From Streptomyces sp. R33 (lineage in GTDB: Bacteria; Actinomycetota; Actinomycetes; Streptomycetales; Streptomycetaceae): 64,000 bases of DNA. The stretch covers positions 4,662,501 through 4,726,500 of the forward strand of contig NZ_CP165727.1 in NCBI RefSeq assembly GCF_041200175.1, given 5' to 3'. The notes under the pieces were generated by a model. The model saw only the letters and a program-made list of their open reading frames with translations, was not told the origin of the DNA and ran no database searches. The position numbers and the translations under genes are program-made. Below are positions 16,154 to 24,557 of this stretch, piece after piece. Position 1 is the stretch's first letter. Every line of letters begins with the position of its first letter.

Positions 16154-16178
16154 AAGGATGGAAGGTAAGGTGAGGGGC

Positions 16179-16691
16179 ATGAGCCTTCGACACGCCCTTC
16201 TCGGACTCCTGTCAGAGCGCCCGGCCAGCGGATACGACCTGCTCAAGCGCTTCGAGACCTCACTGGCCAACGTCTGGCCCGCCACCCAGAGCCAGATGTA
16301 CACAGAGCTGTCCAAGCTCGCCGACGCCGGGATGATCAGCGTCTCGGCGGAGGGGCCGCGCGGGCGCAAGGAGTACACCCTCACCGACGAGGGACTGGCC
16401 GAACTGCGTCACTGGCTGACCGAGACCAAGCCGCAGCGCAACACCCGCAGCGACATCCTGCTGAGGGTCTTCTTCCTCGGGGTGCTCACGCCCGAGCAGG
16501 CGCGGGGCTATCTCACCGAGCTGACGGAGCTGTCCGAGCAGGAGTACGAGGGCCTGCGCCGGCTGGAGGAGTCCATCGACTGGGGCGACGACCCCCTGTC
16601 GGTCCACGGCAGGATCGCCCTGGAGTACGGCCTGCGGTTCAACGCCATGCGCCGCGAGTGGGCCGAGTGGGCGGCCGCCCAGATCCGGTAG
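16179..16691 (+). CDS. PadR-family transcriptional regulator
   Basis: 170 residues from ATG at 16179 with GTGAGG just upstream. The winged-helix PadR domain is clear: MSLRHALLGLLSERPASGYD, FETSLANVWPATQSQMYTEL, SKLADAGMISV and GRKEYTLTDEGLAELRHWL. The C-terminal helical domain (TPEQARGYLTELTELSEQEY) is the PadR-s2 dimerisation type. It probably represses itself and the divergent membrane protein through the two GACATGTC sites; the inducer is unknown. Confidence 0.92.
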   Translation: MSLRHALLGLLSERPASGYDLLKRFETSLANVWPATQSQMYTELSKLADAGMISVSAEGPRGRKEYTLTDEGLAELRHWLTETKPQRNTRSDILLRVFFLGVLTPEQARGYLTELTELSEQEYEGLRRLEESIDWGDDPLSVHGRIALEYGLRFNAMRREWAEWAAAQIR

Positions 16692-16713
16692 CGGCGACGC
16701 GCCGCGGCACCGG

Positions 16714-17574
16714 TCACACGGAGAAGGGCCGGAGCATGTGCGTCATGTGCGTCATGTGCGTCATGTGCGTCATCGGCGACTGCGGCGGCTCCAGGCCCGG
16801 CAGCAGCCACGGCTGGAAGGGGGCCAGTACCGCGAGGACGAGAAAGGTGATCCCGATGGCGGCCGAGAAGACGGGGCCCAGCCGCCACAGCTTCTCCACG
16901 AAGATCACCAGGGCCACCGCGGCCATGGCCAGGACGTTCATGACGCCGAGCGGGATGAGGACGATCATCAGCCCCCAGCAGCAGCCGACGCAGTACGCCC
17001 CGTGGTGGGCCCCGACCCGCAGGTCGCGGGCCATGGGCCGGAAGCCGGCGTAGCGCACGAGCTGGCCCATGGGGCTGCGGCAGTGCCGCAGGCAGAGGTT
17101 CTTGAGCGGGCTGAACTGGTACAGCCCGGCGATGAGGAAGGCCCCTGCCCCGATCCACCGCCCGGCGCCGGGGTGCTCGTCCACCAGGGCGCCGGTCGCG
17201 GCGAGGAGCCCGTAGGCGATCAGGCCGAAGACCGTCCAGGCCAGGAGGTAGCCGGCCACGAACTGGGCGGTGCGGGCCGCGCGGACGGCTCCGGCCGACT
17301 GGCGGCCGATGGCCCGGGCCCAGGTGATCGCCACCGGGGCCACCGACGGGAACATCATGGCGATCATCATGACCAGCCACAGCAGCAGGAACAGCGGGAT
17401 GCCCATGCCCATGGTTCCCGGCTGGACTCCCATGTCACGGGCCTGATCGACGACCAGCAACCAGGCGAGCAGGGCGATCGATCCCATCACGGACCAGGCG
17501 AGCGCCAGCTGCCGGGCCGACAGCAGGTTTGCCGGGCGCAGGGGTGGTGACAGGGCACTCCGGTCGAGTCGCAC
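16714..17574 (-). CDS. DUF2182 metal-binding integral membrane protein
   Basis: 286 residues from GTG at 17574. Several membrane segments and the family's Met/Cys/His motifs are visible: LLWLVMMIAMMFPSVAPVAI, NLCLRHCRSPMG and HHGAYCVGCCWGLMIVLIPL. DUF2182 (COG5486) proteins are predicted metal-binding membrane proteins. They often neighbour DUF1326 genes, and a DUF1326 gene lies divergently next door. The C-terminus carries an expandable MTH repeat (four copies plus a final M), encoded by a 9-base tandem repeat. Confidence 0.85.
   Translation of the reverse strand: MRLDRSALSPPLRPANLLSARQLALAWSVMGSIALLAWLLVVDQARDMGVQPGTMGMGIPLFLLLWLVMMIAMMFPSVAPVAITWARAIGRQSAGAVRAARTAQFVAGYLLAWTVFGLIAYGLLAATGALVDEHPGAGRWIGAGAFLIAGLYQFSPLKNLCLRHCRSPMGQLVRYAGFRPMARDLRVGAHHGAYCVGCCWGLMIVLIPLGVMNVLAMAAVALVIFVEKLWRLGPVFSAAIGITFLVLAVLAPFQPWLLPGLEPPQSPMTHMTHMTHMTHMLRPFSV
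16735..16773. repeat. 9-bp tandem repeat (CATGTGCGT x4) in DUF2182 C-terminus
   Basis: CATGTGCGT repeats exactly four times from 16735 to 16770, followed by CAT. On the coding strand it reads ATG-ACG-CAC, giving Met-Thr-His repeats. Copy changes stay in frame. Confidence 0.9.
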
Positions 17575-17759
17575 GCTTCCAGCACATCACGGCGGACGTG
17601 TGCGTGCGCGGGCGGAACCGGGCCCCTGCGGGCGGCCGCGGCGGGGGGATAATCGAAAGGGAGACCTGTACGACCCCGGGCGTGGGCCGGTGATGTCTTC
17701 CGGGGGGCATCGCCGTCCTCCCGGGACGACGCGCGGTGCGGCCACGAGGAGGCAGGGAG

Positions 17760-18413
17760 ATGTCCGAGACGACGGCGACCGTTCCGAGGTGGCACGCGGC
17801 GGGCGACTGGTTCGACACCTGCAAGTGCAACGTGCCCTGCCCCTGCTCGTTCGCGCAGCTGCCCACCTACGGCGATTGCGACGGCATCCTCGCGTGGCAC
17901 ATCCGCGAGGGACGGTACGGGGACGTACCGCTGGACGGCCTCAACGTGCTGATGCTGGGCTCCTTCGTCGGCAACATATGGGCCGAGCACTCCGACACGT
18001 ACGCGGCGGTGTTCGTCGACGAGCGCGCCGACGACGCGCAGCGCGAAGCGCTCCAGATGATCTTCGGTGGCCAGGCGGGCAGCTGGCCGGCAGAGATGGT
18101 GCGCATGATGGGCGCGGAGATGCGCGGCATGGAGTTCGCCGCGATCGAGGTGGAGGTGGCCGACGACCTCTCGAGCTGGCGGGCCGTGGTTCCCGGCCGG
18201 GTCGAGGCGAGCGCGCAGGCACTCACCGGACCCAACACTCCCGAGGGCGCTCGCGTGCAGTCGACCAACCTGCCGGGCGCCGAGACCGGACCGGGCCAGG
18301 TCGCGACCTGGGGCCGCTCGACGGCGGACCGCGCCGATGCCCATGGCTTCCAGTGGAGCAGGGAAGGCCAGTCGAGCAAGCACATCACCTTCGACTGGAC
18401 CGGGCCCGACTAG
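17760..18413 (+). CDS. DUF1326 cysteine-motif protein
   Basis: 217 residues from ATG at 17760 with GAGGAGG about 12 nt upstream. The N-terminus holds a tight cysteine cluster DTCKCNVPCPCSF (Cys 21, 23, 27, 29), as in the DUF1326 family, with a further Cys near residue 40. DUF1326 genes are recurrently adjacent to DUF2182 membrane genes, which is the arrangement here (divergent). A joint role in metal handling is an inference from the cysteines and the pairing. Confidence 0.88.
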   Translation: MSETTATVPRWHAAGDWFDTCKCNVPCPCSFAQLPTYGDCDGILAWHIREGRYGDVPLDGLNVLMLGSFVGNIWAEHSDTYAAVFVDERADDAQREALQMIFGGQAGSWPAEMVRMMGAEMRGMEFAAIEVEVADDLSSWRAVVPGRVEASAQALTGPNTPEGARVQSTNLPGAETGPGQVATWGRSTADRADAHGFQWSREGQSSKHITFDWTGPD

Positions 18414-18466
18414 GCCTGCGCGGGCCTCGACGGCCCACCCCACTCGAACCGAGACCACGGCACGCA

Positions 18467-18500
18467 GAAGGCCCCGGCCGGTTTCCCGGTCGGGGCCTTC
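18467..18500. terminator. 15-bp stem-loop terminator
   Basis: Arms 18467-18481 and 18486-18500 (GAAGGCCCCGGCCGG with one wobble) around a TTTC loop. It lies between the converging DUF1326 gene and tRNA-Ser and can serve both. Confidence 0.8.
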
Positions 18501-18518
18501 AAGTGCCCGGTGAGGCAC

Positions 18519-18606
18519 TGGCGGAGGATACGAGATTCGAACTCGTGAGGGGTTGCCCCCAACACGCTTTCCAAGCGTGCGCCCTAGGCCACTAGGCGAA
18601 TCCTCC
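18519..18606 (-). tRNA. tRNA-Ser (GGA anticodon)
   Basis: 88 nt including an encoded CCA (18519-18521). The cloverleaf has acceptor GGAGGAT/ATCCTCC, anticodon loop CTTGGAAAG with GGA, a long class II variable arm (GTGTTGGGGGCAACCCCTCAC) and the T-loop GTTCGAATC. Confidence 0.95.
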
Positions 18607-18727
18607 GCCGCAAACAATACAAGACGTTGAGGGGTGCTCGCGAACGTGATCGTCTGCGGGGGATCCGGGCGGGGAGCAGGTCGGGGTCCGGGGTGGGGGC
18701 GGGTCGATTCCGGGGGCCCACATCCGC

Positions 18728-18733
18728 TAGGGT
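18728..18733 (+). promoter_or_regulatory. candidate -10 (TAGGGT) of the SRP RNA
   Basis: TAGGGT lies just before the SRP RNA start at a fitting distance. Confidence 0.5.
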
Positions 18734-18735
18734 GG

Positions 18736-18829
18736 GGCCCAGCCCCTCACGTGGCGCTATCTCACCCAACTCCCCCAGGGCCGGAAGGCAGCAAGGGTAA
18801 GTGGGCTCTGGCGGGTGCGTGGGGGGCGC
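18736..18829 (+). ncRNA. ffs: signal recognition particle RNA (small bacterial type)
   Basis: The conserved SRP domain IV hairpin is present: CAGGGCCGGAAGGCAGCAAG near 18776-18795, with GGAAGGCAGCAAGGG characteristic of high-GC Gram-positives. The flanking arms (GCCCAGCCCCTCACG at the 5' side, GCGGGTGCGTGGGGGGC at the 3' side) can pair into the long stem. It lies just before dnaX, where it usually sits in Streptomyces. The ends are approximate. Confidence 0.9.
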
Positions 18830-18900
18830 TTTGCGTTCCGGGACGGCCTGCGGGGCCGGCGGCGGAGCCATTGGCGGGAGTCTTTGTCGGTGGGCCCGGA

Positions 18901-18906
18901 TAACCT
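18901..18906 (+). promoter_or_regulatory. candidate -10 (TAACCT) of leaderless dnaX
   Basis: TAACCT, seven bases (CGTAGAC), then the GTG start at 18914. No ribosome site is present. Confidence 0.5.
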
Positions 18907-18913
18907 CGTAGAC

Positions 18914-21142
18914 GTGTCGTCCCTTGCGCTGTACCGCCGCTACCGCCCCGAGTCGTTCGCCGAGGTCATCGGACAGGAGCATGTCACTGTCCCCCTGATG
19001 CAGGCCCTGCGGAACAACCGGGTCAATCACGCGTACCTGTTCAGCGGGCCCCGAGGCTGTGGCAAGACCACCAGCGCGCGGATCCTGGCACGGTGCCTGA
19101 ACTGTGAGCAGGGTCCCACTCCCGAGCCCTGCGGCACGTGCCAGTCCTGCAAGGACCTGGCGCGCAACGGGCCGGGGTCGATCGACGTCATCGAGATCGA
19201 CGCGGCCTCGCACGGTGGCGTGGACGACGCCCGTGACCTGCGGGAGAAGGCCTTCTTCGGGCCCGCCTCCAGCCGCTACAAGATCTACATCATCGACGAG
19301 GCCCACATGGTCACCTCGGCGGGCTTCAACGCCCTGCTGAAGGTGGTCGAGGAGCCGCCGGAGCACCTGAAGTTCATTTTTGCGACGACCGAGCCGGAGA
19401 AGGTCATCGGGACCATCCGGTCCCGGACGCACCACTATCCGTTCCGGCTCGTGCCGCCCGGCACGCTGCGGGACTACCTCGGCGAGGTCTGCGGACGCGA
19501 GGGGGCCAAGGTCGAGGACGGCGTGCTGCCGCTCGTCGTGCGGGCGGGGGCCGGGTCCGTGCGTGACTCCATGTCCGTCATGGACCAGCTCCTCGCCGGT
19601 GCCGCCGAGGACGGTGTGACGTATGCCATGGCCACCTCTCTGCTCGGGTACACCGACGGGTCGCTGCTCGACTCCGTCGTCGATGCCTTCGCCTCCGGGG
19701 ACGGGGCGGCCGCCTTCGAGGTCGTCGACCGGGTGGTCGAGGGCGGCAACGACCCCCGCCGCTTCGTCGCCGACCTGCTGGAGCGGCTGCGGGACCTGGT
19801 GATCCTGGCCGCCGTGCCCGACGCCGGGGAGAAGGGGCTCATCGACGCCCCCGCCGATGTCGTCGAGCGGATGCAGGCCCAGGCGTCCGTGTTCGGGGCC
19901 GCCGAGCTGAGCCGCGCCGCCGACCTGGTCAACACCGGGCTCACCGAGATGCGCGGCGCGACCTCGCCGCGGCTCCAGCTCGAGCTGATCTGCGCCCGGG
20001 TGCTGCTGCCCGCCGCATTCGACGACGAGCGGTCGTTCCAGGCCAGGCTCGACCGGCTGGAGCGGAGCGGGTTCGCGCCCGGCGCCGCCGGCGGCGTCGG
20101 CCTGGCCGCCGCCCCGGCCGGCGGGCCCGCCATGGGGTACGTGCCCGGGCCCGAGGCGCATGCCATGGCCCCCGCCGGGCCCGGCGGGGGCGTCGCCGCC
20201 GCACGGGCCGCCGCCGCGGCCGTACGGGCTCCCGAGCCGGAGGCCCCGGCCGCGCCGGCTCCGGCCCCGGTCCAGGCTCCGGTCCAGCCCCCGGCTCCCG
20301 CTCCCGCCCCTGTGCAGGCCCCTGCTGCGCCCGCCCCCGGTGCGTGGCCCGGGGCCGCGCAGCCCGGTGGCGGTGCCCCCGGTGCCTGGCCCGGAGCCGC
20401 CGCTCCCGCCCCGGCTCCCGCCGCGTCCGCCCCCGCCGCCGGTGCCTGGCCCAGCGCCGCCGCGCCCGGCTCGGGCCAGCCCGCGGCCGCCGCCCCGGCT
20501 CCGGCTCCGGCTCCGGCCGCGGCCGCTCCGGCCGCCGCCCCGTCGCCCGGCATGGCCGCCGGCGCCGGCCAGGTCCAGGCGATGTGGCCCGGCGTCCTCG
20601 AGGCCGTCAAGAACCGCCGCCGCTTCACCTGGATCCTGCTCAGCCAGAACGCCCAGGTCACCGGCTTCGACGGGACGACCCTGCAGCTCGGCTTCCCCAA
20701 CGCCGGAGCCCGCGACAACTTCGCGAGCAGCGGCAGCGAGGACGTGCTCAAGGCCGTTCTGGCCGAGCAGTTCCAGGTCAACTGGAAGATCGACGCCGTG
20801 GTGGGAGGGGGCGGGGGCCAGCCCGCCCCGGCTCCGTCCGCGTACTCCGCCCCGGCCGCGCCCGCCTACAGCCCGCCGCCGGCCGCCCAGGCTCCGACGA
20901 CCCCGGCGCAGCACGCTCCCGCCCCGCAGCAGCCGTACCAGCCGCCCCAGCAGCCGCAGCCGCCCCAGCAGGGCGCCTCCGCGCCGCAGCCCCCCGTACA
21001 GCAGGCGCCCCCGCCGGTCGCGCCCGAGGACGACGTACCGGAGGAGGACGATCCCGACCTCGTCGAGAGCGCCCTGACCGGACACGACCTGATCGTGCGC
21101 GAGCTCGGAGCCACGGTTGTGGAGGAATACACGAACGAGTAG
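18914..21142 (+). CDS. dnaX: DNA polymerase III subunits gamma and tau
   Basis: 742 residues from GTG at 18914 (SSLALYRRYRPESFAEVIGQ), the classic DnaX N-terminus. The clamp-loader ATPase has Walker A GPRGCGKTTSARIL, a four-cysteine zinc module (CLNCEQGPTPEPCGTCQSC), Walker B YIIDEAHMV and the sensor-1 SRC-like RSRTHHYPF. Residues about 385-560 form a long Ala/Pro/Gly linker with low complexity. A tau-like domain follows (MWPGVLEAVKNRRRFTWILL, NAQVTGFDGTTLQLGFPN), then a second Pro/Gln-rich tail and an acidic end. TAACCT seven bases upstream suggests leaderless transcription. The gene loads the beta clamp and couples the polymerases. Confidence 0.96.
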   Translation: MSSLALYRRYRPESFAEVIGQEHVTVPLMQALRNNRVNHAYLFSGPRGCGKTTSARILARCLNCEQGPTPEPCGTCQSCKDLARNGPGSIDVIEIDAASHGGVDDARDLREKAFFGPASSRYKIYIIDEAHMVTSAGFNALLKVVEEPPEHLKFIFATTEPEKVIGTIRSRTHHYPFRLVPPGTLRDYLGEVCGREGAKVEDGVLPLVVRAGAGSVRDSMSVMDQLLAGAAEDGVTYAMATSLLGYTDGSLLDSVVDAFASGDGAAAFEVVDRVVEGGNDPRRFVADLLERLRDLVILAAVPDAGEKGLIDAPADVVERMQAQASVFGAAELSRAADLVNTGLTEMRGATSPRLQLELICARVLLPAAFDDERSFQARLDRLERSGFAPGAAGGVGLAAAPAGGPAMGYVPGPEAHAMAPAGPGGGVAAARAAAAAVRAPEPEAPAAPAPAPVQAPVQPPAPAPAPVQAPAAPAPGAWPGAAQPGGGAPGAWPGAAAPAPAPAASAPAAGAWPSAAAPGSGQPAAAAPAPAPAPAAAAPAAAPSPGMAAGAGQVQAMWPGVLEAVKNRRRFTWILLSQNAQVTGFDGTTLQLGFPNAGARDNFASSGSEDVLKAVLAEQFQVNWKIDAVVGGGGGQPAPAPSAYSAPAAPAYSPPPAAQAPTTPAQHAPAPQQPYQPPQQPQPPQQGASAPQPPVQQAPPPVAPEDDVPEEDDPDLVESALTGHDLIVRELGATVVEEYTNE

Positions 21143-21189
21143 GGCCGTCTCATTGGGTGGCCGCACGAAAGGCATCGCGCCACGCGGGC

Positions 21190-21195
21190 TAGGCT
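21190..21195 (+). promoter_or_regulatory. candidate -10 (TAGGCT) of leaderless purD
   Basis: TAGGCT, seven bases (GCATGGC), then the GTG start at 21203. Confidence 0.5.
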
Positions 21196-21202
21196 GCATG
21201 GC

Positions 21203-22456
21203 GTGAAGGTCCTCGTCATCGGCGGCGGCGCCCGCGAACATGCCCTGTGCCGCTCTCTGTCCCTCGACCCCGACGTCAACGCGCTGTACTGCGCTCCCGG
21301 CAATGCCGGCATCGCCGAGGTGGCGGAGCTGCGCCCGGTCGACGCCCTCGACGGCGCCGCCGTGGCCCGCCTCGCCACCGAGCTCGGCGCCGACCTGGTC
21401 GTCGTCGGCCCGGAGGCCCCCCTGGTCGCCGGCGTCTGCGACGCCGTCCGCGCCGCGGGCATCCCCGTCTTCGGCCCGTCCGCGGAAGCGGCGCAGCTGG
21501 AGGGCTCCAAGGCGTTCGCCAAGGACGTGATGGCCGCGGCCGGCGTCCCGACCGCGCGCAGCTACGTCTGCACCACCCCCGAAGAGGTGGACGCGGCCCT
21601 CGACGCCTTCGGCGCCCCGTACGTCGTCAAGGACGACGGCCTCGCCGCCGGCAAGGGCGTCGTGGTCACCGACGACCTGGCCGCCGCCCGCGCGCACGCG
21701 CTCGGCTGCGACCGCGTCGTCATCGAGGAGTACCTCGACGGCCCCGAGGTCTCCCTCTTCGCCATCACCGACGGCGTCACCGTGCTGCCGCTCCAGCCCG
21801 CGCAGGACTTCAAGCGCGCGCTCGACGGCGACGAGGGCCCCAACACCGGCGGCATGGGCGCGTACTCGCCACTGCCCTGGGCCGACCCGAAGCTGGTCGA
21901 CGAGGTCATGGAAACCGTCCTCCAGCCGACCGTGGACGAGCTGCGCCACCGCGGCACCCCGTTCTCCGGGCTGCTGTACGCGGGCCTCGCGATCACCTCG
22001 CGCGGCGTCCGCGTCATCGAGTTCAACGCCCGCTTCGGCGACCCCGAGACCCAGGTGGTCCTGGCGCGGCTGCGCACCCCGCTCGCGAGCGTGCTGCTGA
22101 ACGCCGCCAACGGCACGCTGGACGCCGAGCCGCCGCTGCGCTGGCGCGAGGACGCGGCCGTCACCGTGGTCATCGCCTCCCACAACTACCCGGAGACCCC
22201 GCGCACCGGGGACCCGATCGAGGGCCTGGCCGAGGTGGCCGCCGAGGACGGTCCCGACGCGTACGTGCTGCACGCCGGGACCCGGCGCGAGGGCGACGCC
22301 GTCGTCAGCGCGGGCGGCCGCGTGCTCTCGGTGACGGCGACCGGTTCCGATCTGGCACAGGCCCGCGCGAAGGCGTATAAGGCCGTCGCGCGGATCCGGC
22401 TGGACGGCTCCCAGCACCGTACGGACATCGCCGCCAAGGCGGCCGAAGGCCGCTGA
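21203..22456 (+). CDS. purD: phosphoribosylamine-glycine ligase
   Basis: 417 residues from GTG at 21203. Joins glycine to phosphoribosylamine (GARS), the second step of purine synthesis. The N-terminal [13 protein letters not shown], the ATP-grasp motifs [19 protein letters not shown] and [17 protein letters not shown], and [16 protein letters not shown] are intact, as is [14 protein letters not shown]. The length is standard for a monofunctional PurD. It follows dnaX by 60 bases and appears to have its own leaderless promoter. Confidence 0.97.
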   Translation: MKVLVIGGGAREHALCRSLSLDPDVNALYCAPGNAGIAEVAELRPVDALDGAAVARLATELGADLVVVGPEAPLVAGVCDAVRAAGIPVFGPSAEAAQLEGSKAFAKDVMAAAGVPTARSYVCTTPEEVDAALDAFGAPYVVKDDGLAAGKGVVVTDDLAAARAHALGCDRVVIEEYLDGPEVSLFAITDGVTVLPLQPAQDFKRALDGDEGPNTGGMGAYSPLPWADPKLVDEVMETVLQPTVDELRHRGTPFSGLLYAGLAITSRGVRVIEFNARFGDPETQVVLARLRTPLASVLLNAANGTLDAEPPLRWREDAAVTVVIASHNYPETPRTGDPIEGLAEVAAEDGPDAYVLHAGTRREGDAVVSAGGRVLSVTATGSDLAQARAKAYKAVARIRLDGSQHRTDIAAKAAEGR

Positions 22457-22475
22457 GCAGCGGGGCAGTCGCGAC

Positions 22476-22512
22476 GCGGGCCCGGTGCGCACTTCTGTGC
22501 GCCCGGGCCCGC
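22476..22512 (+). terminator. GC-rich stem-loop after purD
   Basis: Arms GCGGGCCCGGTGCGCA (22476-22491) and TGCGCCCGGGCCCGC (22498-22512) pair with one bulge. No T-tract follows. Confidence 0.6.
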
Positions 22513-22744
22513 GCGCGTGTTCGCGTGCGAGTGCATCCGGCCGCGTTCGAACGCAGCCACCTTTACCCAAAGCCATTCCATCGGGTGATGGTCGCCCGGT
22601 CCGGCTGACTGCCGAACGGTCCCCAACTAGGGTGCGGCGCAAGCATTCCGGCACTTGGCCCACCGGCATTGCGATGTCAGTGGCGGGTGTCACAGTGGGG
22701 GAGTGAGCAAAACCGCCGCAGGGCAGAGGGGGTGAGGTCCGGCC

Positions 22745-24346
22745 GTGTCCGGAACCGGTTCGATCGTGGAAGTGGGCGCGCCGTCCGCGCGCTCCCGAGC
22801 CTTGGCCGTGCTGCGCGTGCGCAGCCGGGCGACGGCCCTCGGGCTGCTGCCCGCCGCCCTCGCGGTGGTGCTGCTGAGCGCCCGTATGACGGGCCGGCTG
22901 GCCGGGGATCCCTGGCCCGTGGTGACCCTCGTCGTGTGCGTGGTCGCGGTGCTGGTGCTGCTCGTCGGCGGGGCGTTCGCCGCAGTGGTGCTGCGGGCGA
23001 GCCCGGCCGTGACGCCGACGGTGCCGCTGCCGGAGACCGCCGCGCCCGACCTCTACCGGCTGGTGCGGGATCTGGCCGACCGGATGGACGTGCCCGCGCC
23101 CTCCGCCATAGCCCTGACCCCGGACTGCGACAGCTGGCTCGAGGACCGCACGCATGCGGCGCACCGCCGCGGCGGCATATCCGGCGGCCGCGAATCGCAG
23201 CCGGGCGCTGCTCCCGTGCTGGTGATCGGCTCGCCGTTCCTGTGGTGGATGCGGGTCGCCGAGCTGCGGGCGGTCCTGGCGCCGGTCGTCGCCGGTACGG
23301 GCCCTTCCGCGCATCCGGACATAGCCGATGCCCGGGGCTTCGTCCGCGGGCTCGATGCCGCGGTGGACGTGGGGAGCAGGCCCGGCCTCGGCTGGATCGG
23401 CCGGCCGGCCCGGCTGCTGCTGCGGCTGTGCCAGGCGGATGCCGCCGAGATGGAGCGCGGGGTGGCCGCCGCCGCCTCGGACCGTGCACAGGGTGTGGAT
23501 TACGGGCTGCGCATCGTCGCCCAGGAGCAGGTCGGCCTCGCCTACGCGGGCTGGGACCGGCTGCTGACCCGGGTCGCGCTGCCCGCGTGGCGGATGGGCC
23601 GCTGGCCGGCGCACCTCGACGCGGGGGTCGTCTCCGCGCTGACCGAGCTGTCCCGGCGGGACCGGCTGGCCGAGGGGTTCACCTCGCGGCTGGGCGAGCG
23701 GCCCGCCTGCGATCTGCTGGAGCGGCCGGGAGTGGTCGACGAGGCGGCTTCGCTGCTGGCCGCGCGGCTCTTCCACGGCGGGCCGGCCGAGGCCGGTCCG
23801 GACTGGTCGCCGGTGGACTGGGCGGCGTATCCGGAGGAGGTCGTGGACCGCAAATGGCGCGCCGAGGCCGCCCGGCTGCATGCGGCGCTGGACGCCCTCG
23901 CCGTGCCCGCCGGCCAGGGGCCGACGCTGGACCGGGTGCTGGGCTATCTCGCGGACGCGGTCGGCGAGGGCGCCGCCGCCGAGGCACTGGCCGGACTGCT
24001 CAGCGGTGACCTGGCCAGGGAGGAACGTTCCGCAGGCGCCACGGGAGCCGGGGTGGCGCGCGGGGCGGACGCCGTACCGCTGTTCCCGCTCCAGCCGCCC
24101 CGCAGTGGGCGGGACCTGCTCGCCGACCACGTGACGGCGATGGTGTGCGCCGCGGCCGTGGACTCGGCCGATGCCGCGCCCGGCCTGGACTGGCTGGACG
24201 GTCCGGTCCTCCTGGTCGGCGGCGAACGCCGCGCCGACCTGGCCCCCCGGGTGCTGAGCCTGGTGGAGGAGGGCGACGCAGAACCCCTGCGCGACTGGCT
24301 CGCCGGCCTCGGGGTCCGCCCGGAGAAGCCCGTCCGCCTGGTGTGA
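22745..24346 (+). CDS. uncharacterised membrane protein
   Basis: 533 residues from GTG at 22745 with GGTGAGG upstream. Two membrane segments lie near the N-terminus (TALGLLPAALAVVLL; VVTLVVCVVAVLVLLVGGAF, about residues 32-85). A large soluble part follows, with ETAAPDLYRLVRDLADRMDV, APVLVIGSPFLWWMRVAELR and ELSRRDRLAEGFTSRLGERP. The layout of two N-terminal helices and an alpha-helical body weakly resembles M48-type membrane proteases, but I see no HExxH zinc motif, so it would be catalytically dead if related. It is conserved next to purD as far as I recall (S. coelicolor SCO4069). No function can be given. Confidence 0.75.
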   Translation: MSGTGSIVEVGAPSARSRALAVLRVRSRATALGLLPAALAVVLLSARMTGRLAGDPWPVVTLVVCVVAVLVLLVGGAFAAVVLRASPAVTPTVPLPETAAPDLYRLVRDLADRMDVPAPSAIALTPDCDSWLEDRTHAAHRRGGISGGRESQPGAAPVLVIGSPFLWWMRVAELRAVLAPVVAGTGPSAHPDIADARGFVRGLDAAVDVGSRPGLGWIGRPARLLLRLCQADAAEMERGVAAAASDRAQGVDYGLRIVAQEQVGLAYAGWDRLLTRVALPAWRMGRWPAHLDAGVVSALTELSRRDRLAEGFTSRLGERPACDLLERPGVVDEAASLLAARLFHGGPAEAGPDWSPVDWAAYPEEVVDRKWRAEAARLHAALDALAVPAGQGPTLDRVLGYLADAVGEGAAAEALAGLLSGDLAREERSAGATGAGVARGADAVPLFPLQPPRSGRDLLADHVTAMVCAAAVDSADAAPGLDWLDGPVLLVGGERRADLAPRVLSLVEEGDAEPLRDWLAGLGVRPEKPVRLV

Positions 24347-24557
24347 CCCGTGACCGCGCCCGCCCCGGCGCGCGTGCCCCGGCCGCTCGGCACTCCTCGG
24401 CTCCGGACATGGCCCGCGATGTGGCTCCGGATGTGGCGAACGGTGACGGAATGAGTGCGTTATGTGATGTGCTGGGACCGGTCACGGTTCGATGTCCTGA
24501 AACCGTGCCGCATCGGCAGGCAGAGACCGTTCGGGGGAGCGAGGGAGGGGAGCGGAC

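Noticed and set aside
16735-16773. Short CRISPR-like array
   Set aside because: A 9-base tandem repeat without spacers, inside a coding region.
18914-21142. Programmed frameshift in dnaX giving a short gamma subunit
   Set aside because: No A-rich slippery heptamer is present in this GC-rich gene; the repeats in the linker are simple Pro/Ala codons.
18584-24130. Very long minus-strand open frame of over 1800 codons opposite dnaX and purD
   Set aside because: A GC-skew shadow: the plus strand holds dnaX, purD and a membrane protein with clear motifs, and the minus frame has only low-complexity Gly/Arg/Asp sequence.
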